From Caryophanales bacterium UBA1427 (lineage in GTDB: Bacteria > Bacillota_I > Bacilli_A > ML615J-28 > CAG-313), in NCBI GenBank assembly GCA_002329485.1, contig DCTZ01000039.1, forward strand, positions 1-29,934: a DNA stretch of 29,934 nucleotides. The letters are read 5' to 3'. The stretch's first letter is position 1; each line of letters begins with the position of its first letter. The position numbers were made by a program, and so were the translations under genes. Positions 23,285 through 29,934 of the stretch are shown piece by piece. The notes under the pieces were generated by a model, which was given only the letters and a program-made list of their open reading frames with translations, did no database searches and was not told where the DNA came from.

Positions 23285-24353
23285 GTTGAGTCTCCAACCA
23301 CAAATCGTAAATGGCAAAAGCGGTCAGGGCTTCGACCACCGGTAAGACCCGATGAACAATGCAAGGGTCGTGTTTGCCGGTTATTTGTTTTGTGATATTG
23401 GTGTCGGTTATGACATTGATGGTAGATTGAGGTTTTTTGATGCTGGAAGGTGGTTTGACGCCTACGGTAAAGACGATCGTGTTTCCGTTGGTAATTCCCC
23501 CGTTAATCCCTCCGGCATGATTCGATAAAAACTTCACGATTCCCAAATGGCTTTCCATTTGGTCGTTTTGTTTGGAACCCAAACTTTCCGTCCCCGCAAA
23601 CCCTTCCCCGAATTCGATGGCTTTGACCCCAGGGATGGCAAACATCAAGTGGGAAAGATAACTTTCGACGCTGTCGAAGAACGGTTCGCCCAAACCGACC
23701 GGGCAACCGAAAACAAAAGTTTGAACGGTGCCGCCCACCGAATCGCCGACCGCCGAAGCTTTTTTGATGGCCGAAAGCATTAAGTTTTGGGCCCTTTGGT
23801 CGAGAACCGGGAACGGACTCTTTTTCAAATTCAACAAAAGATCCAAATCGATTTGATTATAGTCCAGCGGTTTATCTTGGATATGGCGAATCGATTTGAT
23901 ACGGCTGGCAATAAAGATCCCTTTTTGGTTCAGCAATTTTTCGCAAATACTGCCGAGTATAACCAGAGGTGCCGTTAACCGGCCGCTTGCATGTCCGCCG
24001 CCTAAATAGTCATGATTGCCCAGATACTTTTTGTAAAGCGGGTAATCCGCATGTCCCGGCCTAATCACTCCGTATTCATAAGGAGAAGAATCGAAGGCTT
24101 GGTTGGGGATTTGAATCGTTAAAGGGGCGCCGGTAGTGTGGTTTTCGAAATAACCGCTGACGATTTGAAATTCATCCTTTTCCCGCCTTGGTGTGGAAAT
24201 TTCCGGCATGCCTTGCCGCCTAAGCAAAGCTTCGTTAATTTTTTCCAGGTTTAAAGACAGTCCTGCCGGTAAACCGTCAATCGTAATACCGATACAAGGA
24301 CCGTGTGATTCGCCGAACAGGCTGATACGGACATTTTTACCAAAGGTGTTCAT
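23277..24353 (-). CDS. aroC: Chorismate synthase
   Basis: Converts EPSP to chorismate with reduced FMN. The 358-residue length is normal. Signatures: FGESHGPCIGITIDGLPAG near the N-terminus, GGGHASGRLTAP, the central GDSVGGTVQ, and SNHAGGINGGITNG. It overlaps aroB upstream by 17 bases and the fusion gene downstream by 8. No flavin reductase domain is attached, so reduced FMN must come from elsewhere. Confidence 0.97.
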   Translation of the reverse strand: MNTFGKNVRISLFGESHGPCIGITIDGLPAGLSLNLEKINEALLRRQGMPEISTPRREKDEFQIVSGYFENHTTGAPLTIQIPNQAFDSSPYEYGVIRPGHADYPLYKKYLGNHDYLGGGHASGRLTAPLVILGSICEKLLNQKGIFIASRIKSIRHIQDKPLDYNQIDLDLLLNLKKSPFPVLDQRAQNLMLSAIKKASAVGDSVGGTVQTFVFGCPVGLGEPFFDSVESYLSHLMFAIPGVKAIEFGEGFAGTESLGSKQNDQMESHLGIVKFLSNHAGGINGGITNGNTIVFTVGVKPPSSIKKPQSTINVITDTNITKQITGKHDPCIVHRVLPVVEALTAFAIYDLWLETQHG

Positions 24354-25332
24354 GGGCTAACTCCTTTTGCCAAGCGGCAAGATTTTGTTTTACCAATTGA
24401 TAGCGGCCGATTTTTTCGATTTTGGCCAAAGTGATGAAATCATTTTCTTTCTTTTTATCGGTTAATATATGGCCAAAGATTACCTCCGGTCCAAAAGGAA
24501 TTTCCGGTAAGAGAGAATATTGGGTTAAAACTTTTTTAAGTCTTGGACGAAGGTTCGGATTTATTTCCCAAATCATTCCCCAGGCAACGGCTTCGCCGTG
24601 GCTTAAGTAAAATTGGGATAATGATTCCAAAGCATGGCCTACGGTATGGCCGAAATTTAAAGCTTTTCGTTCGGATAAATCGAATTCATCCCTCGACGTG
24701 ATTTGTGCTTTCAGTTCCGCGCAGCGGAAGATCATTTCCGGTAAAGTAAAGGATTTGTTTTCGATTTGGTCAAATAATGATTCGTCAAACAATAAAGCGT
24801 ATTTGATGGCTTCAGCCATTCCCGAATTGAATTGGATTTGGGGCAGAGTCGATAAAAGAATCGAATCGATGATGATTTCTTTCGGCTGATAAACAGTGCC
24901 GATTTGGTTTTTGATGTTTCCGATATTGAGGGCATTTTTGCCCCCGATTGAAGCGTCGATTTGGGCAAGAAGCGTAGTCGGAATGTTGACATAGCTTAAG
25001 CCTCGTTTATAAGTATTTGCGACAAAACCGGTCAAATCGCTGATTGAACCGCCCCCTAGGGCAACTAGGACCCAAGTTTTATCGATTTGCCGGTTAAGCA
25101 GCTCCCGAATAACCAAAGAATAGGTTTCGATGCTTTTGGCTTTTTCGCCTTCCGGTACAATAATGACGGGAAGATCGCCGATAATGTGGGAATATAGTGT
25201 TTTAAGCTTATCGTCGGTTATTATTAAAAGGGACCGGATTTGGGAGAGACTCTTTAATTCCGTTTCCGCAATATTTTCGCCGCACTTAATCGTCACATGG
25301 CAATTTTGATAGGGTATTTGCATGGTTTTCAT
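24337..25332 (-). CDS. aroB: 3-dehydroquinate synthase
   Basis: Makes 3-dehydroquinate from DAHP in an NAD- and metal-dependent reaction. The 331-residue protein has PEGEKAKS, ALGGGSISDLTGFVANTYKRG with the nucleotide-binding glycines, PTTLLAQIDASIGGKN, and the metal-binding LNFGHTVGHALE. The ATG at 25332 has GGGAGG inside the end of aroA and is separated from the aroA stop by one base; a second in-frame ATG three codons later is less favoured. It is slightly shorter than common AroB (about 350-360). Confidence 0.96.
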   Translation of the reverse strand: MKTMQIPYQNCHVTIKCGENIAETELKSLSQIRSLLIITDDKLKTLYSHIIGDLPVIIVPEGEKAKSIETYSLVIRELLNRQIDKTWVLVALGGGSISDLTGFVANTYKRGLSYVNIPTTLLAQIDASIGGKNALNIGNIKNQIGTVYQPKEIIIDSILLSTLPQIQFNSGMAEAIKYALLFDESLFDQIENKSFTLPEMIFRCAELKAQITSRDEFDLSERKALNFGHTVGHALESLSQFYLSHGEAVAWGMIWEINPNLRPRLKKVLTQYSLLPEIPFGPEVIFGHILTDKKKENDFITLAKIEKIGRYQLVKQNLAAWQKELAHEHLW

Positions 25333-25333
25333 G

Positions 25334-26596
25334 TTAATCCTCCCAACTGATTTTTCCGCCCAATGCCTGATAGTCTTCCCAGAAATGCGGGTAAGATTTG
25401 TCGACGGCTTTTGGGGTAGTCAATTTGACCGGTTGTTCGAAGCGGCTGGCAAGCGAGGCAACCAACATTGCCAGGCGGTGATCGTTATCGGGATTAATTG
25501 TAATTCCGCCCGGAAAAGCGGATTGACCGGTAATCGTCAAAGTATCGTCCGAAAGGACGGTTTTTACCCTAAATTGGTTAAGAATCCGGATGGTTGAAAG
25601 TAGGCGGTTGGATTCTTTTTTGATTAAACGCTTTAAACCGGTAAAAGAAGAAGTGCCTTCAATCGTTGAGGCCAGTCCCATCAGAATGGGACCCAAATCC
25701 GGAATATGGGTTAAATCGATCCTAAATGGTTTTAAAGTCGACGGTTGAACCGAAACCCAGGAATCACCGACTGAAATTTCCGCACCGCTTGTTTGCAAAA
25801 TCTCAACAATGCGATGGTCGCCTTGCACCGAAGGATAGGATAAATTATGGACCGTGACTCCTCGCCCCAAACTGCCCGCGACCAGAAAATTGGCCATTTG
25901 CGAATAATCGCCTTCAACCTTTATCTGTGTAGGGATATAATTTTGGTTTTTGGGGATGGTAATTGTATAGGAAGCGGGATTTGTTTCCAAAGTATATTTT
26001 ACCCGGAATATTTTCAAAACCGCCAAAGTCATCGATAGATATGGATCCAAAACAGGATTCAAAACGGTGATGCTAATTTGTTTATTGAATAGAGGTGCCG
26101 TCAACAAGACGCCGCTGATTAATTGCGTGCTTGAGGAATCGCTCATGGTGAGTTGATTCGGAAATCCCGCAATTTTTACTTTTAACAAGTTCTCGCTTTT
26201 TTCAAAACTGATTCCGATTGATTGCAAATCGTTTGGGTCAAGGCGTTCCATCAATCTTTGGCTTCCCGAAAAGGCGGCTTCCTTTTGCAAATGCAAAAAC
26301 AGGGGAATCAAAAAGCGCAAAGTCGAACCGCTTTCCTTGCAATCGATTGGGGTAGTAACATTTGAAAATTTCTGAGGCGGAATGACGGTTAAGGCACCGT
26401 TTTGCTGAAAAACAAAATCGACTCCCAATTGTTCCAAAACTTGGATGGTAGCCGCGGTGTCTTCCGCAATCAGCGGATTAATGATTTCGGAAGGCTGTTT
26501 GGCCAGGGCACAGGCAATCAAAAACCGATGGGTCAGGCTTTTGGAGGCAGGGGCAGTGATTGATCCGCTTAACGAAGCGGGATAAATTACCAGCAT
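25334..26596 (-). CDS. aroA: 3-phosphoshikimate 1-carboxyvinyltransferase (EPSP synthase)
   Basis: Joins PEP to shikimate-3-phosphate, step six. The 420 residues contain APASKSLTHRFLIACALA (PEP/S3P-binding Lys-Ser), ESGSTLRFLIPL, GDYSQMANFLVAG and the C-terminal NDHRLAMLVA. In the segment after LRFL the usual Arg-Pro pair is changed: the sequence reads RLMERLDPND, as if the Pro-Leu after ER were missing. I chose the ATG at 26596 with GAGGTG before it; a TTG four codons upstream is part of that ribosome site. It is the promoter-proximal gene of the aro operon. Confidence 0.95.
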   Translation of the reverse strand: MLVIYPASLSGSITAPASKSLTHRFLIACALAKQPSEIINPLIAEDTAATIQVLEQLGVDFVFQQNGALTVIPPQKFSNVTTPIDCKESGSTLRFLIPLFLHLQKEAAFSGSQRLMERLDPNDLQSIGISFEKSENLLKVKIAGFPNQLTMSDSSSTQLISGVLLTAPLFNKQISITVLNPVLDPYLSMTLAVLKIFRVKYTLETNPASYTITIPKNQNYIPTQIKVEGDYSQMANFLVAGSLGRGVTVHNLSYPSVQGDHRIVEILQTSGAEISVGDSWVSVQPSTLKPFRIDLTHIPDLGPILMGLASTIEGTSSFTGLKRLIKKESNRLLSTIRILNQFRVKTVLSDDTLTITGQSAFPGGITINPDNDHRLAMLVASLASRFEQPVKLTTPKAVDKSYPHFWEDYQALGGKISWED

Positions 26597-26618
26597 AATG
26601 CACCTCAAGGGTTATTTT

Positions 26619-26646
26619 TTGTTCACTCTTTAAATAATATTATACA
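26619..26646 (+). promoter_or_regulatory. Candidate promoter of the DUF368 gene, overlapping the aro promoter
   Basis: TTGTTC (26619-26624), a 16-base spacer, TATACA (26641-26646). Its -10 shares bases with the -10 of the divergent aro promoter, so the two cannot be occupied at once. Confidence 0.45.
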
Positions 26647-26667
26647 TGAAAAGGCGGGAATTTGCAA
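26639..26667 (-). promoter_or_regulatory. Promoter of the aro operon
   Basis: On the minus strand TTGCAA (26662-26667), a 17-base spacer and a perfect TATAAT (26639-26644). The leader to the aroA ATG is only about 35 bases, leaving no room for a riboswitch or T-box. Confidence 0.8.
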
Positions 26668-26685
26668 TCAGAAAGGAAGGACGCC

Positions 26686-27525
26686 ATGAAAAAAATCTTT
26701 CAGGGGCTGTTAATCGGCATTGCCAATGCCATTCCCGGGGTAAGCGGAGCCACGATGGCCGTGGTTTTCGGGGCTTATGACGACCTGATTAACCTCCTAA
26801 GCAAACCGTACTCGTTTAAAATACTGAAAAAAAACTTTTTTTTGGTCTTCGGAATGGTGCTCGGAACGGTTTTTTCGGTTTTCGGTTTAACAATTCTATT
26901 TTCCTGTTATCCGCTTTTGATGACCTGTTATTTTTTGGGCTTGGTGTTTTCCGGAACCTGGATAGAAGCCAAGAGTGTTAGGTCCGTTACTTTTAGAAGC
27001 GGGGTTTTATTTGCTTTGGGAGTGCTGATTATCCTTGGCATCGAATGGTTGGCGGGCGGGAAAAGGGATGAAGCGGTAAGTATTTTTTGGCTGATTTCGG
27101 GCGGGGTTTTAACCGGAATTGTGATTGTATTGCCGGGAGTCAGCGCCAGTTTGACTTTAATGGCTTTGAACCTGTTCTTTCCTTTGGTTAAGATGGCGGA
27201 AGAATTCTTAAAGTCTTCTTTGGCTTTTTCCTTTCCTTCGGTAAAGACGGTTTTTTCCCTTGGCACCTTTGGGTTAAGTTTAGGGATAGGTACAATCCTT
27301 TTTGCCCGAATCATGAAAGGAATTATCAAACGCCATCCGGAAGAATTAACCGTTTTTTCTCTTGGCTTAATCAGCGGTTCGATTGGTTCGGTGATTGCCA
27401 AACTGCCGCTTGACGGGCAAATTTGGGCGGTTCCCTTGGAAATCGGTTTGGGAGTAGGACTCGGGATTTTTACGCTTTTTTTACTTAATCGCTTAATCAA
27501 ACGGCCACCGAAACATTTAGGGTAA
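26686..27525 (+). CDS. DUF368-family polyprenyl-phosphate transporter (PopT type)
   Basis: DUF368 proteins, including PopT, return undecaprenyl phosphate to the inner membrane face in cell-envelope synthesis. The 279-residue protein is almost wholly hydrophobic and has the two internal repeats of the family: IANAIPGVSGATMAVVFGAY near the N-terminus and GIVIVLPGVSASLTLMALNL in the middle. The ATG at 26686 follows AAAGGAAGG; a TTG eight codons up lies in the promoter. It diverges from the aro operon. Its presence suggests a lipid carrier cycle and so probably a cell wall or polymer envelope, which is inference. Confidence 0.92.
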   Translation: MKKIFQGLLIGIANAIPGVSGATMAVVFGAYDDLINLLSKPYSFKILKKNFFLVFGMVLGTVFSVFGLTILFSCYPLLMTCYFLGLVFSGTWIEAKSVRSVTFRSGVLFALGVLIILGIEWLAGGKRDEAVSIFWLISGGVLTGIVIVLPGVSASLTLMALNLFFPLVKMAEEFLKSSLAFSFPSVKTVFSLGTFGLSLGIGTILFARIMKGIIKRHPEELTVFSLGLISGSIGSVIAKLPLDGQIWAVPLEIGLGVGLGIFTLFLLNRLIKRPPKHLG

Positions 27526-27541
27526 CACCTAAATGTTTTTC
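27512..27541 (+). terminator. Terminator spanning the DUF368 stop codon
   Basis: AACATTTAGG (27512-27521) pairs perfectly with CCTAAATGTT (27528-27537) around a six-base loop that holds part of the TAA stop, followed by T residues to 27540. The left arm encodes the last residues of the protein. Confidence 0.85.
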
Positions 27542-27548
27542 ACATAAA

Positions 27549-27577
27549 TTGCCATTTGGGAGAAATTATGATAGAAT
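27549..27577 (+). promoter_or_regulatory. Promoter of the chrA pair, truB and ribF
   Basis: TTGCCA (27549-27554), a 17-base spacer, TAGAAT (27572-27577), about 45 bases before the ATG at 27622. Confidence 0.7.
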
Positions 27578-27621
27578 AATATTACTTAAGCCGGTCAATA
27601 TTATTTCTGCGAGGTAAAAAC

Positions 27622-28173
27622 ATGAAAAAAACCACGGAACTCTTTCTCAGTTTTTTAAAAATCGGAGCCTTTACCATCGGCGGCGGCTATGCGATGATTC
27701 CCCTGATGCAACAGGAAATCGTCGAAAAGAAAAAGTGGCTAAAGCCCGAAGAAGTAATTGACATGGTGGCGATCTCGGAATCTACTCCGGGTGTCTTAGC
27801 GGTTAATTTTGCCACCTACGTTGGCTATAAAGTGGCAGGGCTTTGGGGAAGCATTGTCGCTACTTTAAGTGTCGTTTTGCCCGCTTTTTTAATTATCCTT
27901 TTATTGTCGACCGTTTTGGCCGCTTATCAAGACAGCGCTGTTGTTCAGGCTGTCCTCAAAGGAATCAAGGCCGGAGTGGTTGTTTTGTTGATGCGGGCCA
28001 TTGTCAAATTAGTCAAGATTTGCCGTTTAACCCCGTTTAATCTGGTGATGATTCTGGCAACCGTTTTGGTTTCCTTGTTGGTTAAAGGTATTGTTTTTTA
28101 TGTTTTGATCAGCGGTGCCCTTATCGGCATCATCTATGGCCTGATTTGGAAAAAGGAAGGTCATAAAGTATGA
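27622..28173 (+). CDS. ChrA-family chromate transporter, first half-size subunit
   Basis: The 183-residue protein is a single CHR domain with the signature FLKIGAFTIGGGYAMIPLMQ, then SESTPGVLAVNFATYVGYKV and several TM segments. Members with two CHR domains export chromate; split pairs of half-size proteins, as here, work together. Physiological substrate may not be chromate. GAGGT precedes the ATG. The stop overlaps the next start (ATGA). Confidence 0.94.
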   Translation: MKKTTELFLSFLKIGAFTIGGGYAMIPLMQQEIVEKKKWLKPEEVIDMVAISESTPGVLAVNFATYVGYKVAGLWGSIVATLSVVLPAFLIILLLSTVLAAYQDSAVVQAVLKGIKAGVVVLLMRAIVKLVKICRLTPFNLVMILATVLVSLLVKGIVFYVLISGALIGIIYGLIWKKEGHKV

Positions 28174-28760
28174 AAAATCTTTGGACTTTATTTTGGAATT
28201 TCTTTTTGATCGGCCTGTTTACTTTCGGCGGCGGCTATGCGATGATTCCGATGATTGAAGAAGTCGCGGTGCGCGAAGGTTGGATAGCTTCCGCTTCCGA
28301 ACTGTACAGTTGGGTGGGGATTGCGGAAGGAACGCCGGGACCGTTTGCGGTTAATATTGCGACGTTATTGGGCTTTCAAAACGCCGGTTTTTTCGGGGCA
28401 CTTTTTGCCACCCTCGGGGTCATCCTGCCTTCCTGGATAATTCTTGTATTAATCGCTTCGTTCGGAAAGAAGTTATTGGAAACCAAGTATGCGACGGCGG
28501 CTTTAAAAGGCCTTCGTCCTGTCGTGATTGGTCTAATCACGGTCGTGGTAATCGGTTTGATTTATCAGAATCTTTTTCAAACCGGTTTGGATCTTTGGAA
28601 CCTTTCCGCACAAGGGTTTGATTATTTCAGTTTGATTATCGGAATCTTGGTTTTTGGCGTCTCTTTAATAAAAATCAAACAAAAAGCCTTATCCCCGATC
28701 TTTTTGATTATTTTATCGGGTGTGCTCGGTATCATTTTTTACCAAGTGGTGGGACTATGA
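28170..28760 (+). CDS. ChrA-family chromate transporter, second half-size subunit
   Basis: The 196-residue partner has FFLIGLFTFGGGYAMIPMIE and AEGTPGPFAVNIATLLGF, matching the signatures of the first subunit at the same positions. It therefore pairs with the preceding gene as a heterodimer of opposite-topology halves; opposite topology is known for the family and not shown here. AAGGAAGG precedes the ATG. It overlaps both the chrA partner and truB by ATGA, which is unusual for truB and puts tRNA modification in the transporter operon. Confidence 0.94.
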   Translation: MKNLWTLFWNFFLIGLFTFGGGYAMIPMIEEVAVREGWIASASELYSWVGIAEGTPGPFAVNIATLLGFQNAGFFGALFATLGVILPSWIILVLIASFGKKLLETKYATAALKGLRPVVIGLITVVVIGLIYQNLFQTGLDLWNLSAQGFDYFSLIIGILVFGVSLIKIKQKALSPIFLIILSGVLGIIFYQVVGL

Positions 28761-29629
28761 ACAAGGTTATTTTGATCAATAAGCCCAGCGGGATGACCAG
28801 TCACGATGTCGTAAATCGCTTAAGAAAAATATTCGGCATCAAGCGCATCGGTCACACCGGAACTTTGGACCCTTTGGCAAGGGGGCTTTTGGTTGTTTGC
28901 TTGGGAGAAGCGACCAAATTGGTCCCGTTTTTGGAACAGGACGATAAGGTTTATGATGTGGAAATCATGCTCGGGAAAGCGACCTCGACCGGCGATTTGG
29001 CGGGAGAAGTCGTAGCCGAAGCTCTGGTTCCGAATTTTTCGCCCGAAATCATCGACCAAGTTTTGGGGCAATTTACCGGTGAAATCGTACAAACACCGCC
29101 GAAATATTCGGCAATAAAAGTTGAGGGCAAAAAGCTCTACGAATATGCCCGGAAAAACCAAGCTGTTGAAATCCCGCAGCGAACCGTGAAGATTTTCCGT
29201 TTGGAACGCACATCCGAACTTGACTATCGAGACGGACTTTGCACCTTCCGGTTTGTGGCCCATGTTTCGAAAGGAACTTACATTCGCACTTTGTGCGAAG
29301 ATATCGCCAAAGCCTTAGAATTACCAGGGGTTATGAGCGATTTGGTCCGTATTAGATGTGGAAAGTTTCATTTAAGTGATGCTTCTACCTTGGAGGAAGC
29401 GGAACAAAATAAGCTTCGGTTTATCCCGATGTTGGAAGCTTTAAACCTGCCGGTTATTACGGTTACCGAAGATATGTTGAAAAGGGTCAAAAACGGAATG
29501 GTTTTACCTGCCGAAAGGTTTAAGGAAAAATTATCGCAATTCGCTATCGCCGACGAAGGAAAATTATTGGCGATTTATCAATTCGAAGAAAACAAAAATG
29601 TTTATAAGGCAGTAAGAATATGGTTATAA
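28757..29629 (+). CDS. truB: tRNA pseudouridine(55) synthase
   Basis: TruB makes pseudouridine 55 in the T-loop of tRNAs. The 290 residues begin INKPSGMTSHDVV, with the catalytic GHTGTLDPLARG (Asp38). TPPKYSAIKVEGKKLYEYAR and the THRRE-equivalent region follow, then KGTYIRTLCEDIAK. A C-terminal PUA-like part (about 235-290) is present. Translation is coupled to the ChrA gene by ATGA, and it overlaps ribF by 10 bases; truB-ribF is the usual Firmicutes order. Confidence 0.97.
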   Translation: MNKVILINKPSGMTSHDVVNRLRKIFGIKRIGHTGTLDPLARGLLVVCLGEATKLVPFLEQDDKVYDVEIMLGKATSTGDLAGEVVAEALVPNFSPEIIDQVLGQFTGEIVQTPPKYSAIKVEGKKLYEYARKNQAVEIPQRTVKIFRLERTSELDYRDGLCTFRFVAHVSKGTYIRTLCEDIAKALELPGVMSDLVRIRCGKFHLSDASTLEEAEQNKLRFIPMLEALNLPVITVTEDMLKRVKNGMVLPAERFKEKLSQFAIADEGKLLAIYQFEENKNVYKAVRIWL

Positions 29630-29934
29630 TAAGATTAAGCAAAGATTTATCGACTCATCCCCAATTGAACGAATCCCTCATTGTCGCTTTGGGCCAATTC
29701 GACGGTTTGCATGAAGCTCACCAAGTTTTGATTAAAAAAGCCGTAGCTTTGGCCCGCGAAAAAAACTGTAAAAGCGCGGTTGTTTCGTTTGATCCTCATC
29801 CGGATATTATTTTAAAAAAACAAACCGATTTATCCTATTTGACCCCGCTCGACAAAAAATGTGCTTTTATCGCTAATCTGGGGGTTGATTACCTCATGAT
29901 TGTGGAATTCGATGAAGATGTTGCGCGGCTTTCC
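29620..29934 (+). CDS. ribF: Riboflavin kinase / FAD synthetase, N-terminal part (cut by window end)
   Basis: The open frame runs from the ATG at 29620 to the last base, 105 codons. It matches the N-terminal FAD synthetase domain: ALGQFDGLHEAHQVLI near residue 23, then VVSFDPHPD and YLTPLDKK, and LMIVEFDEDVA near the cut. The nucleotide-binding HxGH motif reads HEAH here (His31 to His34) with Ala for Gly. The position after truB supports the identity. The C-terminal kinase domain is beyond the window. Confidence 0.93.
   Translation, partial: MVIIRLSKDLSTHPQLNESLIVALGQFDGLHEAHQVLIKKAVALAREKNCKSAVVSFDPHPDIILKKQTDLSYLTPLDKKCAFIANLGVDYLMIVEFDEDVARLS

Noticed and set aside
26928..27500. Minus-strand open frame of 190 codons inside the DUF368 gene
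   Set aside because: Pro/Lys-rich reverse reading of a hydrophobic membrane protein gene; no start signals.
1..29934. Mycoplasma-type genetic code (TGA as Trp)
   Set aside because: Several well-conserved genes end at TGA at the expected length and use TGG for tryptophan.

Overview
The window reads as the chromosome of a moderately AT-rich, low-GC Gram-positive bacterium (Bacillota; possibly a lineage near the Bacilli, Erysipelotrichia or Mollicutes, which the window alone cannot settle). Evidence: a tRNA-Ala-type T-box leader in front of alaS, the Firmicutes order alaS-ruvX-DUF1292, strong AGGAGG-type ribosome binding sites, TTGnCA/TATAAT promoters, and an Mrp/SalA and TmcAL (YlbM) pair. TGA is a stop codon here (for example at 12970, 16616, 28758) and tryptophan is TGG, so this is not a code-4 mollicute. 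I see no rRNA, tRNA, transposase, phage gene or CRISPR array.

Layout. (1) 85-3922: two tandem paralogous membrane proteins, each with about six N-terminal transmembrane segments, a Glu/Pro-rich linker, a coiled coil and a C-terminal domain resembling the small MmcQ/YjbR fold; the second adds a 170-residue Glu/Lys/Arg helix with a perfect 72-bp tandem repeat. I recognise no described system with this architecture. (2) 3930-7726: T-box, alaS, ruvX and a DUF1292 protein with an unusual His/Asp/Cys tail. (3) 7798-9967, minus strand: tmcAL and mrp. (4) 10125-10418: a small cysteine-free thioredoxin-fold-like protein. (5) 10776-12972: a VTT-domain membrane protein and a 12-TM protein ending in a LuxR-type HTH. 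(6) 13172-19240: a compact type IV pilus-like cluster of eight genes: five prepilin-like proteins, a PilM-like protein, a PilC-type platform and a PilB-type ATPase. No prepilin peptidase or PilT is in view. (7) 19341-20561: a PlsC-type acyltransferase fused to a zinc ribbon. (8) 20583-26596, minus strand: a six-gene, tightly overlapping operon that encodes all seven shikimate-pathway steps plus chorismate mutase, three of them fused in one protein. (9) 26686-27525: a DUF368 (PopT-type) transporter, divergent from the aro operon. (10) 27622-29934: a split ChrA pair, truB and the start of ribF, all overlapping.

Working together: the aro operon should convert PEP and erythrose-4-phosphate to chorismate and then prephenate. 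The pilus cluster has the cytoplasmic motor, platform and fibre subunits of a pilus or DNA-uptake pseudopilus. alaS should be induced by uncharged tRNA-Ala. The strongest candidates for something undescribed are the twin YjbR-like membrane proteins and, second, the VTT/membrane-LuxR unit with its repeat-rich control region.
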